A stretch of 46,560 nt of DNA from Rhizobacter sp. Lineage in GTDB: Bacteria; Pseudomonadota; Gammaproteobacteria; Burkholderiales; Burkholderiaceae_C. This document shows, one piece after another, positions 8,152 to 15,749 of this stretch. The notes beneath the pieces are model-generated. The model made no database searches. It saw only the letters and a list, made by a program, of their open reading frames with translations, and had not been told where the DNA came from. The position numbers were made by a program, and so were the translations under genes. Every line of letters starts with the position of its first letter. Positions within the stretch are counted from its first letter, which is position 1. The stretch spans positions 1-46,560 of the forward strand of contig JANYJL010000355.1 in NCBI GenBank assembly GCA_025361845.1, read 5' to 3'.

Positions 8152-9309
8152 GGAGCGCGCATCGGCGATGGCGTCCATGTAGATGCGCATCAGCTGGGTG
8201 TAGTTGGCGTCTGGCGTCAGCGATTCTTCGTAAGTCTGGCGAGCAGCCCTGCCCATGGCCGCGCACCGCTGCGGCTCTGCGGCCAGTGACGCCAGTGCCG
8301 CGGCCAGTGCCTCGCCGCTGCCCGCTTCGAACAGCACGCCGTCGTGCCCGTCTTTCACCAGGTGCGCCATCGCGCCCAGGCGGCTGGCCACCACCGGCAG
8401 GCCGCAGCCGAAGGCCTCGACCAGGGTGCGCGGAAAGTTTTCGTACCAGATGCTCGGCATCACCAGCATCTGCGCGCGGCGCATCAGGGCCATCACCTGC
8501 TCGCCGGGCAGCGCGCCATGCATCGTCACACCCGGCAGGCCGGCCAACAGATCGGCCTGCGGCCCGCTGCCCACCACGGCCAGCGGCACGCTTGCGCCGA
8601 GCCGCCGCATCGCATCGGCCAGCACACCGATGCCTTTTTCCTGCGACAGCCGTCCGACGTAAAGCACCCCTTGGCGTTCGGTCTCGGCCGGCGCTGGTCC
8701 GGCATCGACGAAGTTCGGTTTCACGACGATGCGCTCGGCCGGCAAGCCGCCCGCGATGAACTTCTGGCGGCAGAACTCGTTGAGCGCGATGTAGCGCGTG
8801 ACCTTGTCGCGCCAGGTGCCCAGGCCGCGGTGCATCGTCACCATCGCCGCCAGCACGCCGGTCTGCGCCTTCGAGCCGCGGTAGCAGCCGTGCACCACCC
8901 CGCGCCAGGGCACGTGGCCGACGCAGTCTTCGCAGGGAGCATCGTTGCGCAGCATCAATGCCTGCGGGCAGACGAGGCGGAAGTTGTGCAGCGTCTGCAC
9001 CACCGGTACGCGCGCCTTGGCAGCTGCCCAGTAAACCGAAGGCGAAATCAGTGGGAAGGTGTTGTGGACGTGCAGCACATCGATGCGCTGCGCGGCGATC
9101 AGTGCGCCGACCTCGCGCTCGGTCTGCTTCGACCAGAAGGTTTGCAGCGCGGCCTGCGCGCGGCCCATGCCGTTCAGAGCGTCGTTGCTGCGCCGGTATT
9201 CGGCCACCGCGTGGCCGCGCGAGCGCAGCAGTTCGATCTCGGCCTCGACGACGGCATCTTCGCCGCCGCGTTGCTGGTAGGCGTTGTGGACCACCAGGAC
9301 ATTTGTCAT
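8140..9309 (-). CDS. Glycosyltransferase family 4 (GT-B fold)
   Basis: A 389-residue GT4 enzyme. The start at 9309 gives MTNVLVVHNAYQQRGGEDAVVEAE, with the glycine-rich acceptor-side loop close to the N-terminus. VLYVGRLSQEKGIGVLADAM opens the donor domain, and SIWYENFPRTLVEAFGCGLPVVAS carries a good E-x7-E signature. A cysteine-containing stretch (CPQALMLRNDAPCEDCVGH) in the middle is common in one GT4 subgroup of EPS loci and may bind metal. It lies downstream of the beta-helix lipoprotein gene on the same strand (gap 82 bases) and ends inside the end of the opposing GMC gene. It likely builds the EPS repeat unit. Confidence 0.92.
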   Translation of the reverse strand: MTNVLVVHNAYQQRGGEDAVVEAEIELLRSRGHAVAEYRRSNDALNGMGRAQAALQTFWSKQTEREVGALIAAQRIDVLHVHNTFPLISPSVYWAAAKARVPVVQTLHNFRLVCPQALMLRNDAPCEDCVGHVPWRGVVHGCYRGSKAQTGVLAAMVTMHRGLGTWRDKVTRYIALNEFCRQKFIAGGLPAERIVVKPNFVDAGPAPAETERQGVLYVGRLSQEKGIGVLADAMRRLGASVPLAVVGSGPQADLLAGLPGVTMHGALPGEQVMALMRRAQMLVMPSIWYENFPRTLVEAFGCGLPVVASRLGAMAHLVKDGHDGVLFEAGSGEALAAALASLAAEPQRCAAMGRAARQTYEESLTPDANYTQLMRIYMDAIADARSLSA

Positions 9310-9391
9310 GTGCGCAGCATCAACATCGGGCCACGACCATACCTCAGGCGCAACGGCTCCTGCCGCTATACGCAATCGTCTGATCAGTCGG

Positions 9392-12148
9392 TCACTGCGC
9401 GCGCCAAGCCGAGTCGGAACGCAGGTACACCGCCGCTGTGCCTGCGGGCAGGCTCGTCGGCAACGGCACGGCGCGGCCGCTCAGGTCGGTCACGGTGCAG
9501 CCGGCGGGCCAGCCGAGCGTCGGGCAGTCGACCGTGGCGGCGGTCAGCGGACTGGCGTACGCATACGACACCCACTCCGGCACTTTCGCGAGCGTGTAGC
9601 CGAACACCTGGCGCAGCGAGACGTTGTCGAAGGCCACCTGTGTGCCGGCCGCGGCGCCGAGGGTCAGGTAGGCGGATTCGGATGAGCTGGCGGTGAAGTA
9701 CGTTTCCTGGCCGAGCACGCTGCCGGAGATGCCCTTCGACGCGCTGGTGCTGATGCGCGACGCCATGAAGGTGTCGTGCGGAAGCGCGGCACGGCCGATG
9801 CCGGGGCGACTGATCGTTCCGTCATTCGTGAACGCGGCCAAGTACGACAGGTAGTAGAGGCCGCCGGCGGCCATGTTGAATGGTGGGCTGTTGATGCTGT
9901 CGCTCACGCTGCCCGAAGCCATGATCGCGCAGGTCGCCGTGCAACCTGGGTGGGGACCAGCGACGATCGCGCCTCGCGGCGTGGCCGGGGCCGTGTAGGC
10001 GAACCACGTGCCGAGACCTGCATCGAAGCCACCTTGCGGAATCAGGTTGGGTCCCATATTCAATTGGCTTGTCGCGTACCGTGGCGTGGAGGCATTGACG
10101 CTGTCCAGCGGATTGCTGCGAATCCAGTCTTGCGCGGTCAGCAATGCTGCGGTGCCATTGCCGCGAACATCGATCGAAGGCACGGACGTACCGTTCGGCA
10201 GCACGAATTCGTTGTTCGTGAAGTAGTTCTTGCCGGCGCCGATGGCGGCGCTTCCGTGCAACGTATGCCAGAACATCACTGCGGGTGGCGCACTCGCCGT
10301 GGGCAGCGTCGGGAAGGTTCCGGACGAGGTGCCAGGCGACACCCATTGGTTGAAGCGGAAGACGTTGTTCGTCATGTAGTCCGCATCGGTATGGTCCATC
10401 GTGGCGAACAATGACGCCTTGCTGGCAAGCGCTACGCGGTTGTATTCCACGGTGATATTCGACGCGTTGTGCACCGTGATGCCCATGCCCGTGCCGACGA
10501 CCAAGTTGTTCCGCAGCGTAGCGCCGTTGGTGAACTCGTCGAGGTAGATGCCGGCAGCCCAGTCAGACGCGCCACCGACCGAGCCTTCGGCATTGCCGAG
10601 AACGCGGATGATCGTGTTGGCTTCGAGCAGCGACGCATGGTTGACCAAATTCTTGCTGCCGTTCCAGGTCATCATCCCGGCGCAGTCGGAAAAACGCAGG
10701 CAAGCATCCTCGACGAGATTGTTCATGACTCGCGTACCCCCAGTCCCCGAGAACCGGATGCCCGCCTGTGCCGAGCGCCTGATGGTGTTCTTCTCGGCGA
10801 AACCGGACGGGCCGATCACGATCGCGGCCTGGGCGTTTCCGGCGTTCGGTGGCATGCCCGTGTCGCTGAAGACGTTGCTCGACAACGTGATGTTCGAGAC
10901 ACTGCTCGCTTCGATGGCGTTCAATCCATTGCGCGAAAAGCTGCTGTTGCGGACCGTGGTGCCAGCCGCGCTCGGAAGGCTGGCACTGCTCGACGCCAGG
11001 CGCAGGCCGCGTGTCACGTTGTCGTCCACAGCAACGGTGTCGATCACGGCGTTCGGCGTGTCGACCAGCAACAGGCCGTCCGCCTTCGCACGCGTGAACG
11101 CCAGGTAGCGCACTTGCAGCCCGCTGCGCGAGCGCAGTTGGAGCCCGATGTCGCGGACCGAGCCTTCGACCTTCGAGGTGTTGAGGTTGAGTTGAGCCGC
11201 CGCGTCGGAGGGCCACAGGTACAGCATCCCCTTGGCCGTGTCGTGAAAGAACTGTCCGGCGCTGTTGAGCATCCAGAGCTTGTCTTGCAGGATGTAGCCG
11301 TCACCGCCTTCGATGCCGTAGGCGGTGGGCGCACCCAGGGTCAGGTTGCCTGCAGCGGTCGCGGCGGTCACCGCGCGCTGTTCCATGAGCCACGGCTCTG
11401 TTTTCACCAAGACGGTGGCGCCCACCAGGTCTTGAGTTGCGACCGCGGCCAAGTCGGTACTCGACACGGCGAGCACCGACGACGACTTGACCATGTCCGC
11501 ACGGGCCAGCGCGTATTCCTTGCCGATGCCGCCATGGTTGGGCCATTGCGCTGTGCGTTGCGGGATGCCGTTGACGAACAGGCGCGCAATCTTCGGCGTT
11601 AGCAGTGGCACGGGACGTTGCCAGATCGAACCCACTTTGATCCAGCCGGTAGAGAAGTCATCGGCCCCCGTGACGGTGGCTTTGGCTGTCGCGCAAGCGC
11701 CATAGCCCGATACGACGGCCCCGTCGGCCAACTGCGTGCCATTCAGGGTCACCGACTCGCGCCATGTTGCCCCGCAGTGCAGGTAGATGCCCTGCCCCGA
11801 GGACAGGCGGGCGGCCACCAACTTGCCCAGCGTTTTCCACGGCAACGCTTGCGTCCCCGGGTTGCTGTCGTTCCCGAGTGCCGAATCGACATAGACGCCA
11901 GGGCCGCCGGGTATGTCTGCGACGGCTGCGGTGACTGCAGCAGCGGCGCTGCCACTGCCGCCCCTGACCGCCAGATCCTGCGCCAAGCCGGGCGGGGCAT
12001 CCGCGGTCGTGGTTGTGGTCTGGGCAGGACCTTCCGCGTTGGTGGCGTCGGTGCTCGTGTCGTTGGCTCCTCCGCAGGCGGCCAGCAGCGCGGAGACAAG
12101 AAGCGCGAGCGCCTTGCCGAGGGGAGGGGACTGCCGGGTGTTGTTCAT
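9392..12148 (-). CDS. Large parallel beta-helix lipoprotein
   Basis: A 918-residue exported lipoprotein. The signal peptide ends with the lipobox LLAAC, so Cys25 should be lipidated. After a Thr/Ala-rich linker, GPGVYVDSALGNDSNPGTQ and LPWKTLGKL form the start typical of pectate-lyase-like right-handed beta-helix proteins. Repeats rich in NNL, NTI and NVF follow to about residue 600. From about 690 to 850, a galactose-binding/CBM-like jelly-roll is likely (NLIPQGGFDAGLGTWFAYT through VAFDNVSLRQV). The Cys pairs near the C-terminus may form disulfides. Such proteins act as polysaccharide lyases, epimerases or surface adhesins; catalytic residues cannot be assigned by eye. It is probably periplasmic or outer-membrane bound, acting on the EPS. 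A second beta-helix occurs as a fusion at 15750-17711. Confidence 0.82.
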   Translation of the reverse strand: MNNTRQSPPLGKALALLVSALLAACGGANDTSTDATNAEGPAQTTTTTADAPPGLAQDLAVRGGSGSAAAAVTAAVADIPGGPGVYVDSALGNDSNPGTQALPWKTLGKLVAARLSSGQGIYLHCGATWRESVTLNGTQLADGAVVSGYGACATAKATVTGADDFSTGWIKVGSIWQRPVPLLTPKIARLFVNGIPQRTAQWPNHGGIGKEYALARADMVKSSSVLAVSSTDLAAVATQDLVGATVLVKTEPWLMEQRAVTAATAAGNLTLGAPTAYGIEGGDGYILQDKLWMLNSAGQFFHDTAKGMLYLWPSDAAAQLNLNTSKVEGSVRDIGLQLRSRSGLQVRYLAFTRAKADGLLLVDTPNAVIDTVAVDDNVTRGLRLASSSASLPSAAGTTVRNSSFSRNGLNAIEASSVSNITLSSNVFSDTGMPPNAGNAQAAIVIGPSGFAEKNTIRRSAQAGIRFSGTGGTRVMNNLVEDACLRFSDCAGMMTWNGSKNLVNHASLLEANTIIRVLGNAEGSVGGASDWAAGIYLDEFTNGATLRNNLVVGTGMGITVHNASNITVEYNRVALASKASLFATMDHTDADYMTNNVFRFNQWVSPGTSSGTFPTLPTASAPPAVMFWHTLHGSAAIGAGKNYFTNNEFVLPNGTSVPSIDVRGNGTAALLTAQDWIRSNPLDSVNASTPRYATSQLNMGPNLIPQGGFDAGLGTWFAYTAPATPRGAIVAGPHPGCTATCAIMASGSVSDSINSPPFNMAAGGLYYLSYLAAFTNDGTISRPGIGRAALPHDTFMASRISTSASKGISGSVLGQETYFTASSSESAYLTLGAAAGTQVAFDNVSLRQVFGYTLAKVPEWVSYAYASPLTAATVDCPTLGWPAGCTVTDLSGRAVPLPTSLPAGTAAVYLRSDSAWRAQ

Positions 12149-12603
12149 GTCGAAAGATCGGATGTCGGTGTAGTCCAGGGGAACGGCGCCACGCGTTGTT
12201 CGGGCGAGGGCTGCTGGGGCATCGCAGAAACTGTCTCGTATCCGGTGCTTGAGCTACCGGGGACGCCTTGTTTTCGACGCAGTGCCGAAGGCCCTGCACT
12301 CGAAACCTGTAAGGCGAAACGCATTTGTGTGACGAGAACGTCGGGCTGCACCCCGAACTCAACGTGAGCGACGCCGGAGTATCTCTGCCCTGACTGGCTA
12401 TGTGGTGCGGCAGACAGACAAAAGCGTTGCAGCATGTAGGCCTGCGTGCATCAGTAACCGAACTGCCCTGCCAGTGGTTCGACTCGTTGCGTGAGGCCAC
12501 TGCGGCCAGCAGTCGTTTACAAGGTCGACAATTGTCGGTACGGGCGCTCGCTGCCAAGGCGCTGCATTGCGCAGGCCGGCGGGCGATGAGAGCGACGGCA
12601 GCC
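12149..12603. other. 455-base non-coding spacer with a 12-bp perfect palindrome
   Basis: No credible coding sequence is visible. The longest open readings lack a ribosome site and any recognisable protein character. The spacer is less GC-rich than the genes around it. It lies upstream of the beta-helix lipoprotein gene and downstream of a methyltransferase gene, so it should hold the lipoprotein promoter. CGACAATTGTCG at 12526-12537 is a perfect palindrome that could be an operator. Confidence 0.55.
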
Positions 12604-13563
12604 TCAGGAAGACGGCTTGTGCAGGTAGAACGCTGCTTGATCACCCTGCTCGGCGGCGTTCAGGCGAACGGCCTGTTCGGTGTAAGCGGCAATCTCGGCT
12701 GCGGTGAACACCGAGTTCGCCGGGTTCACCGCGTAGGAACGTTCGTGGTGCAAAGGGATGCCCCGGACATATTGTTCGCTGCCCCAGAACTGAAACGCGG
12801 TCGAGTCGTACCGCACTGCGGTGCACTCGAACCCGACACGCCGAGCCAGCAGCTTCAGGCTTGCAGCCGAATGCAGATAGAAGTGCCGGGGTGCGTCGAG
12901 TTGTACCCAGTTGACCCCATAGGTTTGCCACGCACGCGATGACACCAGCGGCACCCGGACGATGCAGTGACCACCCGGCACAAGAAGGTCGAAGGCCCGC
13001 TGCAGTGTGGTCATCTGCCCAGGCATGTGCTCGAACGAGTGGTGAAACATCACCAGATCGAACGGCCCGGTGACTTCATCGAGCGTTCCCTTCTGCACCA
13101 GGCGGTGACTCTCGACGAAGATGTCCTGCGCGATGAACGGGTCGATGCCTACCGCCTTGCGCAGCCCGGCCGAACGCAGGTTACGCAACAGGCCGCCGGC
13201 ACCGCAGCCAACATCCAGCACCTTCGAATCAAGGCTGATTGCGGCGCGGATCGGTTGCAGGAAATCGAACTGCCGCGTGGGATGCAGTCGGCTCAGCAGG
13301 CCGCCCAGCAGCCCTTGGCGAAGGGCCGCGTGGCGGTCACGGGCCGCAATGAGCCAGGCCTTGAGGCCGGTGCGGGCAGGTGCCCGGAACGAGTAATAGT
13401 CCGGGCCATAGTACCGGGCCATGTCGGGCGGGAAGTCCACGATCTGCAAGCATCCACAGCCCTTGCACTGGAAATATCGATGCTCTTCGCGCAGGCCGTA
13501 CATCATTTCACGAGCCGCGTGGACAGGATGATCCTGCTCGCTGGCGCAAATCCGACACAACAT
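12604..13563 (-). CDS. Class I SAM-dependent methyltransferase with N-terminal zinc-ribbon-like motif
   Basis: A 319-residue protein. The N-terminus has two CxxC pairs (Cys3/Cys6 and CKGCGC near residue 33), probably a structural zinc site, as seen in sugar C- or O-methyltransferases of secondary metabolism and LPS loci. SAM motif I is VLDVGCGAGGLLRNL, followed by VGIDPF and FDLVMFHHSFEHM, then LVPGGHCIVRVP. This is a complete class I fold. The start at 13563 is chosen because it places the first CxxC at the very N-terminus; a longer reading to 13644 adds 27 residues with no motif. Role in the locus: likely methylation of an EPS sugar (inference). It is divergent from the small methyltransferase at 13800. 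Confidence 0.88.
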   Translation of the reverse strand: MLCRICASEQDHPVHAAREMMYGLREEHRYFQCKGCGCLQIVDFPPDMARYYGPDYYSFRAPARTGLKAWLIAARDRHAALRQGLLGGLLSRLHPTRQFDFLQPIRAAISLDSKVLDVGCGAGGLLRNLRSAGLRKAVGIDPFIAQDIFVESHRLVQKGTLDEVTGPFDLVMFHHSFEHMPGQMTTLQRAFDLLVPGGHCIVRVPLVSSRAWQTYGVNWVQLDAPRHFYLHSAASLKLLARRVGFECTAVRYDSTAFQFWGSEQYVRGIPLHHERSYAVNPANSVFTAAEIAAYTEQAVRLNAAEQGDQAAFYLHKPSS

Positions 13564-13799
13564 TGCGGGGTCCTCGTGACGCACGATCACTTGCAACGGT
13601 GCAGGAAGCTTCGCATGATCGGGCTCGATCCTGCAAGCTGACATCTGGCTCGATTCCGGGGTTCGGCCCTGAAGCTGGCGCGATTCCGCTCGCCGGCTGG
13701 AGTGATCAATCAGGAACGGAACCTGCGGCTACCTGGCATCCGAGGCTGTGCTACAAGACCAGTGCGCATGGGGTGGATTGTTGGAAAGCCGGACCGACG

Positions 13800-14450
13800 A
13801 TGAACATCTTCTCGATCTATCGATTTTTCCAGCGTCGATTCCGCCCCAAGCGCATTCGGGCTCTCAAGCAGCAGTTTTCGCTGCTGGACGACCCCCGAGC
13901 CACGATCCTGGACGTGGGTGGCGTGGCCAGTTGGTGGACCGAGGTGAACCCCGCCTCGCGAGCCATCACCGTGATCAACATGGATGGCCAGCACCGGGAC
14001 ACCTGCATTGCAGCCGGGCTGTCCTTCATGGTCGCCGATGGTCGTGATCTGCAGTTTGCCGATCGGCAATTCGACTTGGCCTTCTCCAATTCCGTCATTG
14101 AGCATGTCGGAACGCTGGATGACCAGCGGCGATTCGCTGCAGAGCTGTTGCGCTGTGGCAAGAGCGTCTACATGCAGACACCGGCCCGTTGGTTCCCGGT
14201 GGAGCCGCACTTGATCACGGTCTTCATCCACTGGCTTCCGTTCAACGTCGAGAGGCTGCTGGTGCGGTGGTTTTCGGTCTGGGGTTGGATGTATCGACCC
14301 AGTCAGCCGGCGATCGATTCGTTTCTTCACAGCATACGGCTATTGAACCGCCGAGAGGTCATGACGCTGTTCCCCGGGTGCCAGATTCAGGATGAGAAGG
14401 TGCTTGGTTTGACGAAGTCGTTTGTCATTACTCGACAAGAATTATCCTGA
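13800..14450 (+). CDS. Small class I SAM-dependent methyltransferase
   Basis: A 216-residue protein starting MNIFSIYRFFQRRFRPKR, a basic and hydrophobic end that may touch the membrane. Motif I is ATILDVGGVASWW, with FMVADGRDLQFADRQFDLAFSNSVIEHV as motifs II and III, then AAELLRCGKSVYMQTPAR. It ends in a hydrophobic segment (LITVFIHWLPFNVERLLVRWFSVWGW), common in methyltransferases acting on glycolipids. The start at 13800 is preferred over a much longer open frame starting at 13380, whose extra 140 residues have no recognisable character and overlap the divergent gene. It is the only plus-strand gene between 8151 and 33062. The substrate is unknown, probably the EPS. Confidence 0.85.
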   Translation: MNIFSIYRFFQRRFRPKRIRALKQQFSLLDDPRATILDVGGVASWWTEVNPASRAITVINMDGQHRDTCIAAGLSFMVADGRDLQFADRQFDLAFSNSVIEHVGTLDDQRRFAAELLRCGKSVYMQTPARWFPVEPHLITVFIHWLPFNVERLLVRWFSVWGWMYRPSQPAIDSFLHSIRLLNRREVMTLFPGCQIQDEKVLGLTKSFVITRQELS

Positions 14451-14498
14451 CCAAGAACAGTTGCAAACTACAGCGGAGACCATCAGCCGTCCAGGCGC

Positions 14499-15595
14499 TC
14501 AGCGGGTCTCGCTTCCGGTTTGAATCGCTTGAAGCTGCGGCCGAGTTGCGTCAAGGTCGTCGCCAAGCAAACGACGCGCTTGGCGCACCACAAACCGTTC
14601 AATCGTCAAGTGAATTGCCACACCGGCGACGAGACATGCGGCCACGGCGATCAACGTCCCAGCAGCCACTGACGTCACGTGAATTCGTCGCAATATGCTG
14701 GCCGACATGGAAATCATGGCATCGTGGGTCAGATAGATTGCATACGAGGCTGACCCAATCAGTACGAGAGCTTTGCCCGCTGCTGTTGATACCTTTGCAC
14801 CTAGCGAGACAAGCAGAATGCCTCCGCAGATCGTCGCTACAGACAATGCCGAGGCAACAGGCGCAATCGATTGCATCTGCTTGGCCGTATACGCTGCGCC
14901 CAGCAAGAGCAGCGGTGACAACCCCAACAAAGCCGCTATCAGCGTTCTCGGCAAAGCCGGGGCACCCCATCTGCTGAAAGCATGGCCAACCATGAGGCCC
15001 ATACCGAATCCAAGATTCGACCTCAAGCTGAAAATCTCCGAAACCCAGCTCACTCCTTCAGTCGCCTGCGCTGAAGCGGGATCGAGAATTGCCCAGGCAA
15101 GCGGAATCACGAGGAACGCTGCCAGAATTATTGACAGCGTACGCCCCGCCAATGCAAAGGCGACGGCCGCATAGAAGAATGCTTCATGGCGAAGTGTCCA
15201 TATCTGCGAAGGGCTGACTATTCCGACTGGGTAGAGCGCGAAGGCGCGGCCATAGGGCGCAAAATGATATTTCCGACCGTGATCGCGCGAGCTCCGTAGT
15301 GCGTCAAGACGCACAGCCAGAGGAACGGCACGATTCTGCAGAAGCGACGCAACGCAAAGGACTTTGCAGACACCTTGTCGCGGTTGAGGCCTTCGGTGAC
15401 ATAGAAGATGATGAAGCCGCTGACGACGAAGAAAAGATCGACGCCAACGGTGCCAGCCGAAAGCAGACCGCCGGCCACGTGGGTTCCAAAATACTTGGGC
15501 ATGGCGAGCATTCCCTCGACATGGTCCAGCACCACCAGTAGCACTGCGATCGCTCGAAGGACTTGCACACCTTCGAGCTCGGCGCGATTGCTCAC
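14499..15595 (-). pseudogene. Acyltransferase 3 family O-acyltransferase, frameshifted
   Basis: Two overlapping frames together make one OafA-like membrane O-acyltransferase of about 365 residues. The first part (from 15595) reads LEGVQVLRAIAVLLVVLDH with the family histidine and several membrane helices (VGVDLFFVVSGFIIFY). The second part resumes as APYGRAFALYPVG then IWTLRHEAFFY and runs through about eight helices to ASYAIYLTHD. The switch is at the A4 run 15261-15264 (T4 on the coding strand): adding one T would join the frames as N-I-I-F-A-P-Y-G. No slippery heptamer for programmed frameshifting is present. If intact it would acetylate or acylate EPS sugars. It is either a recent loss of function or a sequencing error in a homopolymer. 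Confidence 0.85.
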
Positions 15596-15670
15596 CCTCT
15601 ACCCTCGAACGCGGAATGTTGCCGACGGCGGGTCGTCGGGCGTGCGCTGTGGTGCCCCCACGTCGAACCG

Positions 15671-15713
15671 GTGTTCAGCCAATCGAAGCCAAGACCTTGA
15701 TTGGCTTGAACAC
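15671..15713. repeat. Long inverted repeat between the fusion gene and the acyltransferase
   Basis: GTGTTCAGCCAATC (15671-15684) pairs with GATTGGCTTGAACAC (15699-15713) with a single bulged base, and the stem can extend outward through a G-U pair. The loop is 14 bases. It lies in the 154-base gap of the minus-strand run. No U tract follows on the minus strand, so it may be an attenuator, a processing site or an RNA stabiliser. Confidence 0.6.
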
Positions 15714-15749
15714 TGGCGCACCGTGTCAATTGGAACCTGAGACTTTCGA

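Noticed and set aside
9310-9391. Sigma-54 promoter before the GT4 gene at 9309
   Set aside because: GGCA and TTGC are present but the spacing is off by one base from the -24/-12 rule, which sigma-54 rarely tolerates.
12149-12603. Small genes in the spacer before the lipoprotein gene
   Set aside because: Candidate frames have no ribosome site, no hydrophobic or domain-like pattern, and atypical codon use.
13380-13799. 140-codon N-terminal extension of the small methyltransferase
   Set aside because: It overlaps the divergent methyltransferase gene, has no recognisable motif, and the ATG at 13800 begins a plausible protein.
15218-15314. Programmed -1 frameshift to explain the split acyltransferase
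   Set aside because: The switch point lacks an X-XXY-YYZ heptamer and no stimulatory pseudoknot is obvious; such control is not known for this family. A single-base loss in T4 explains it.
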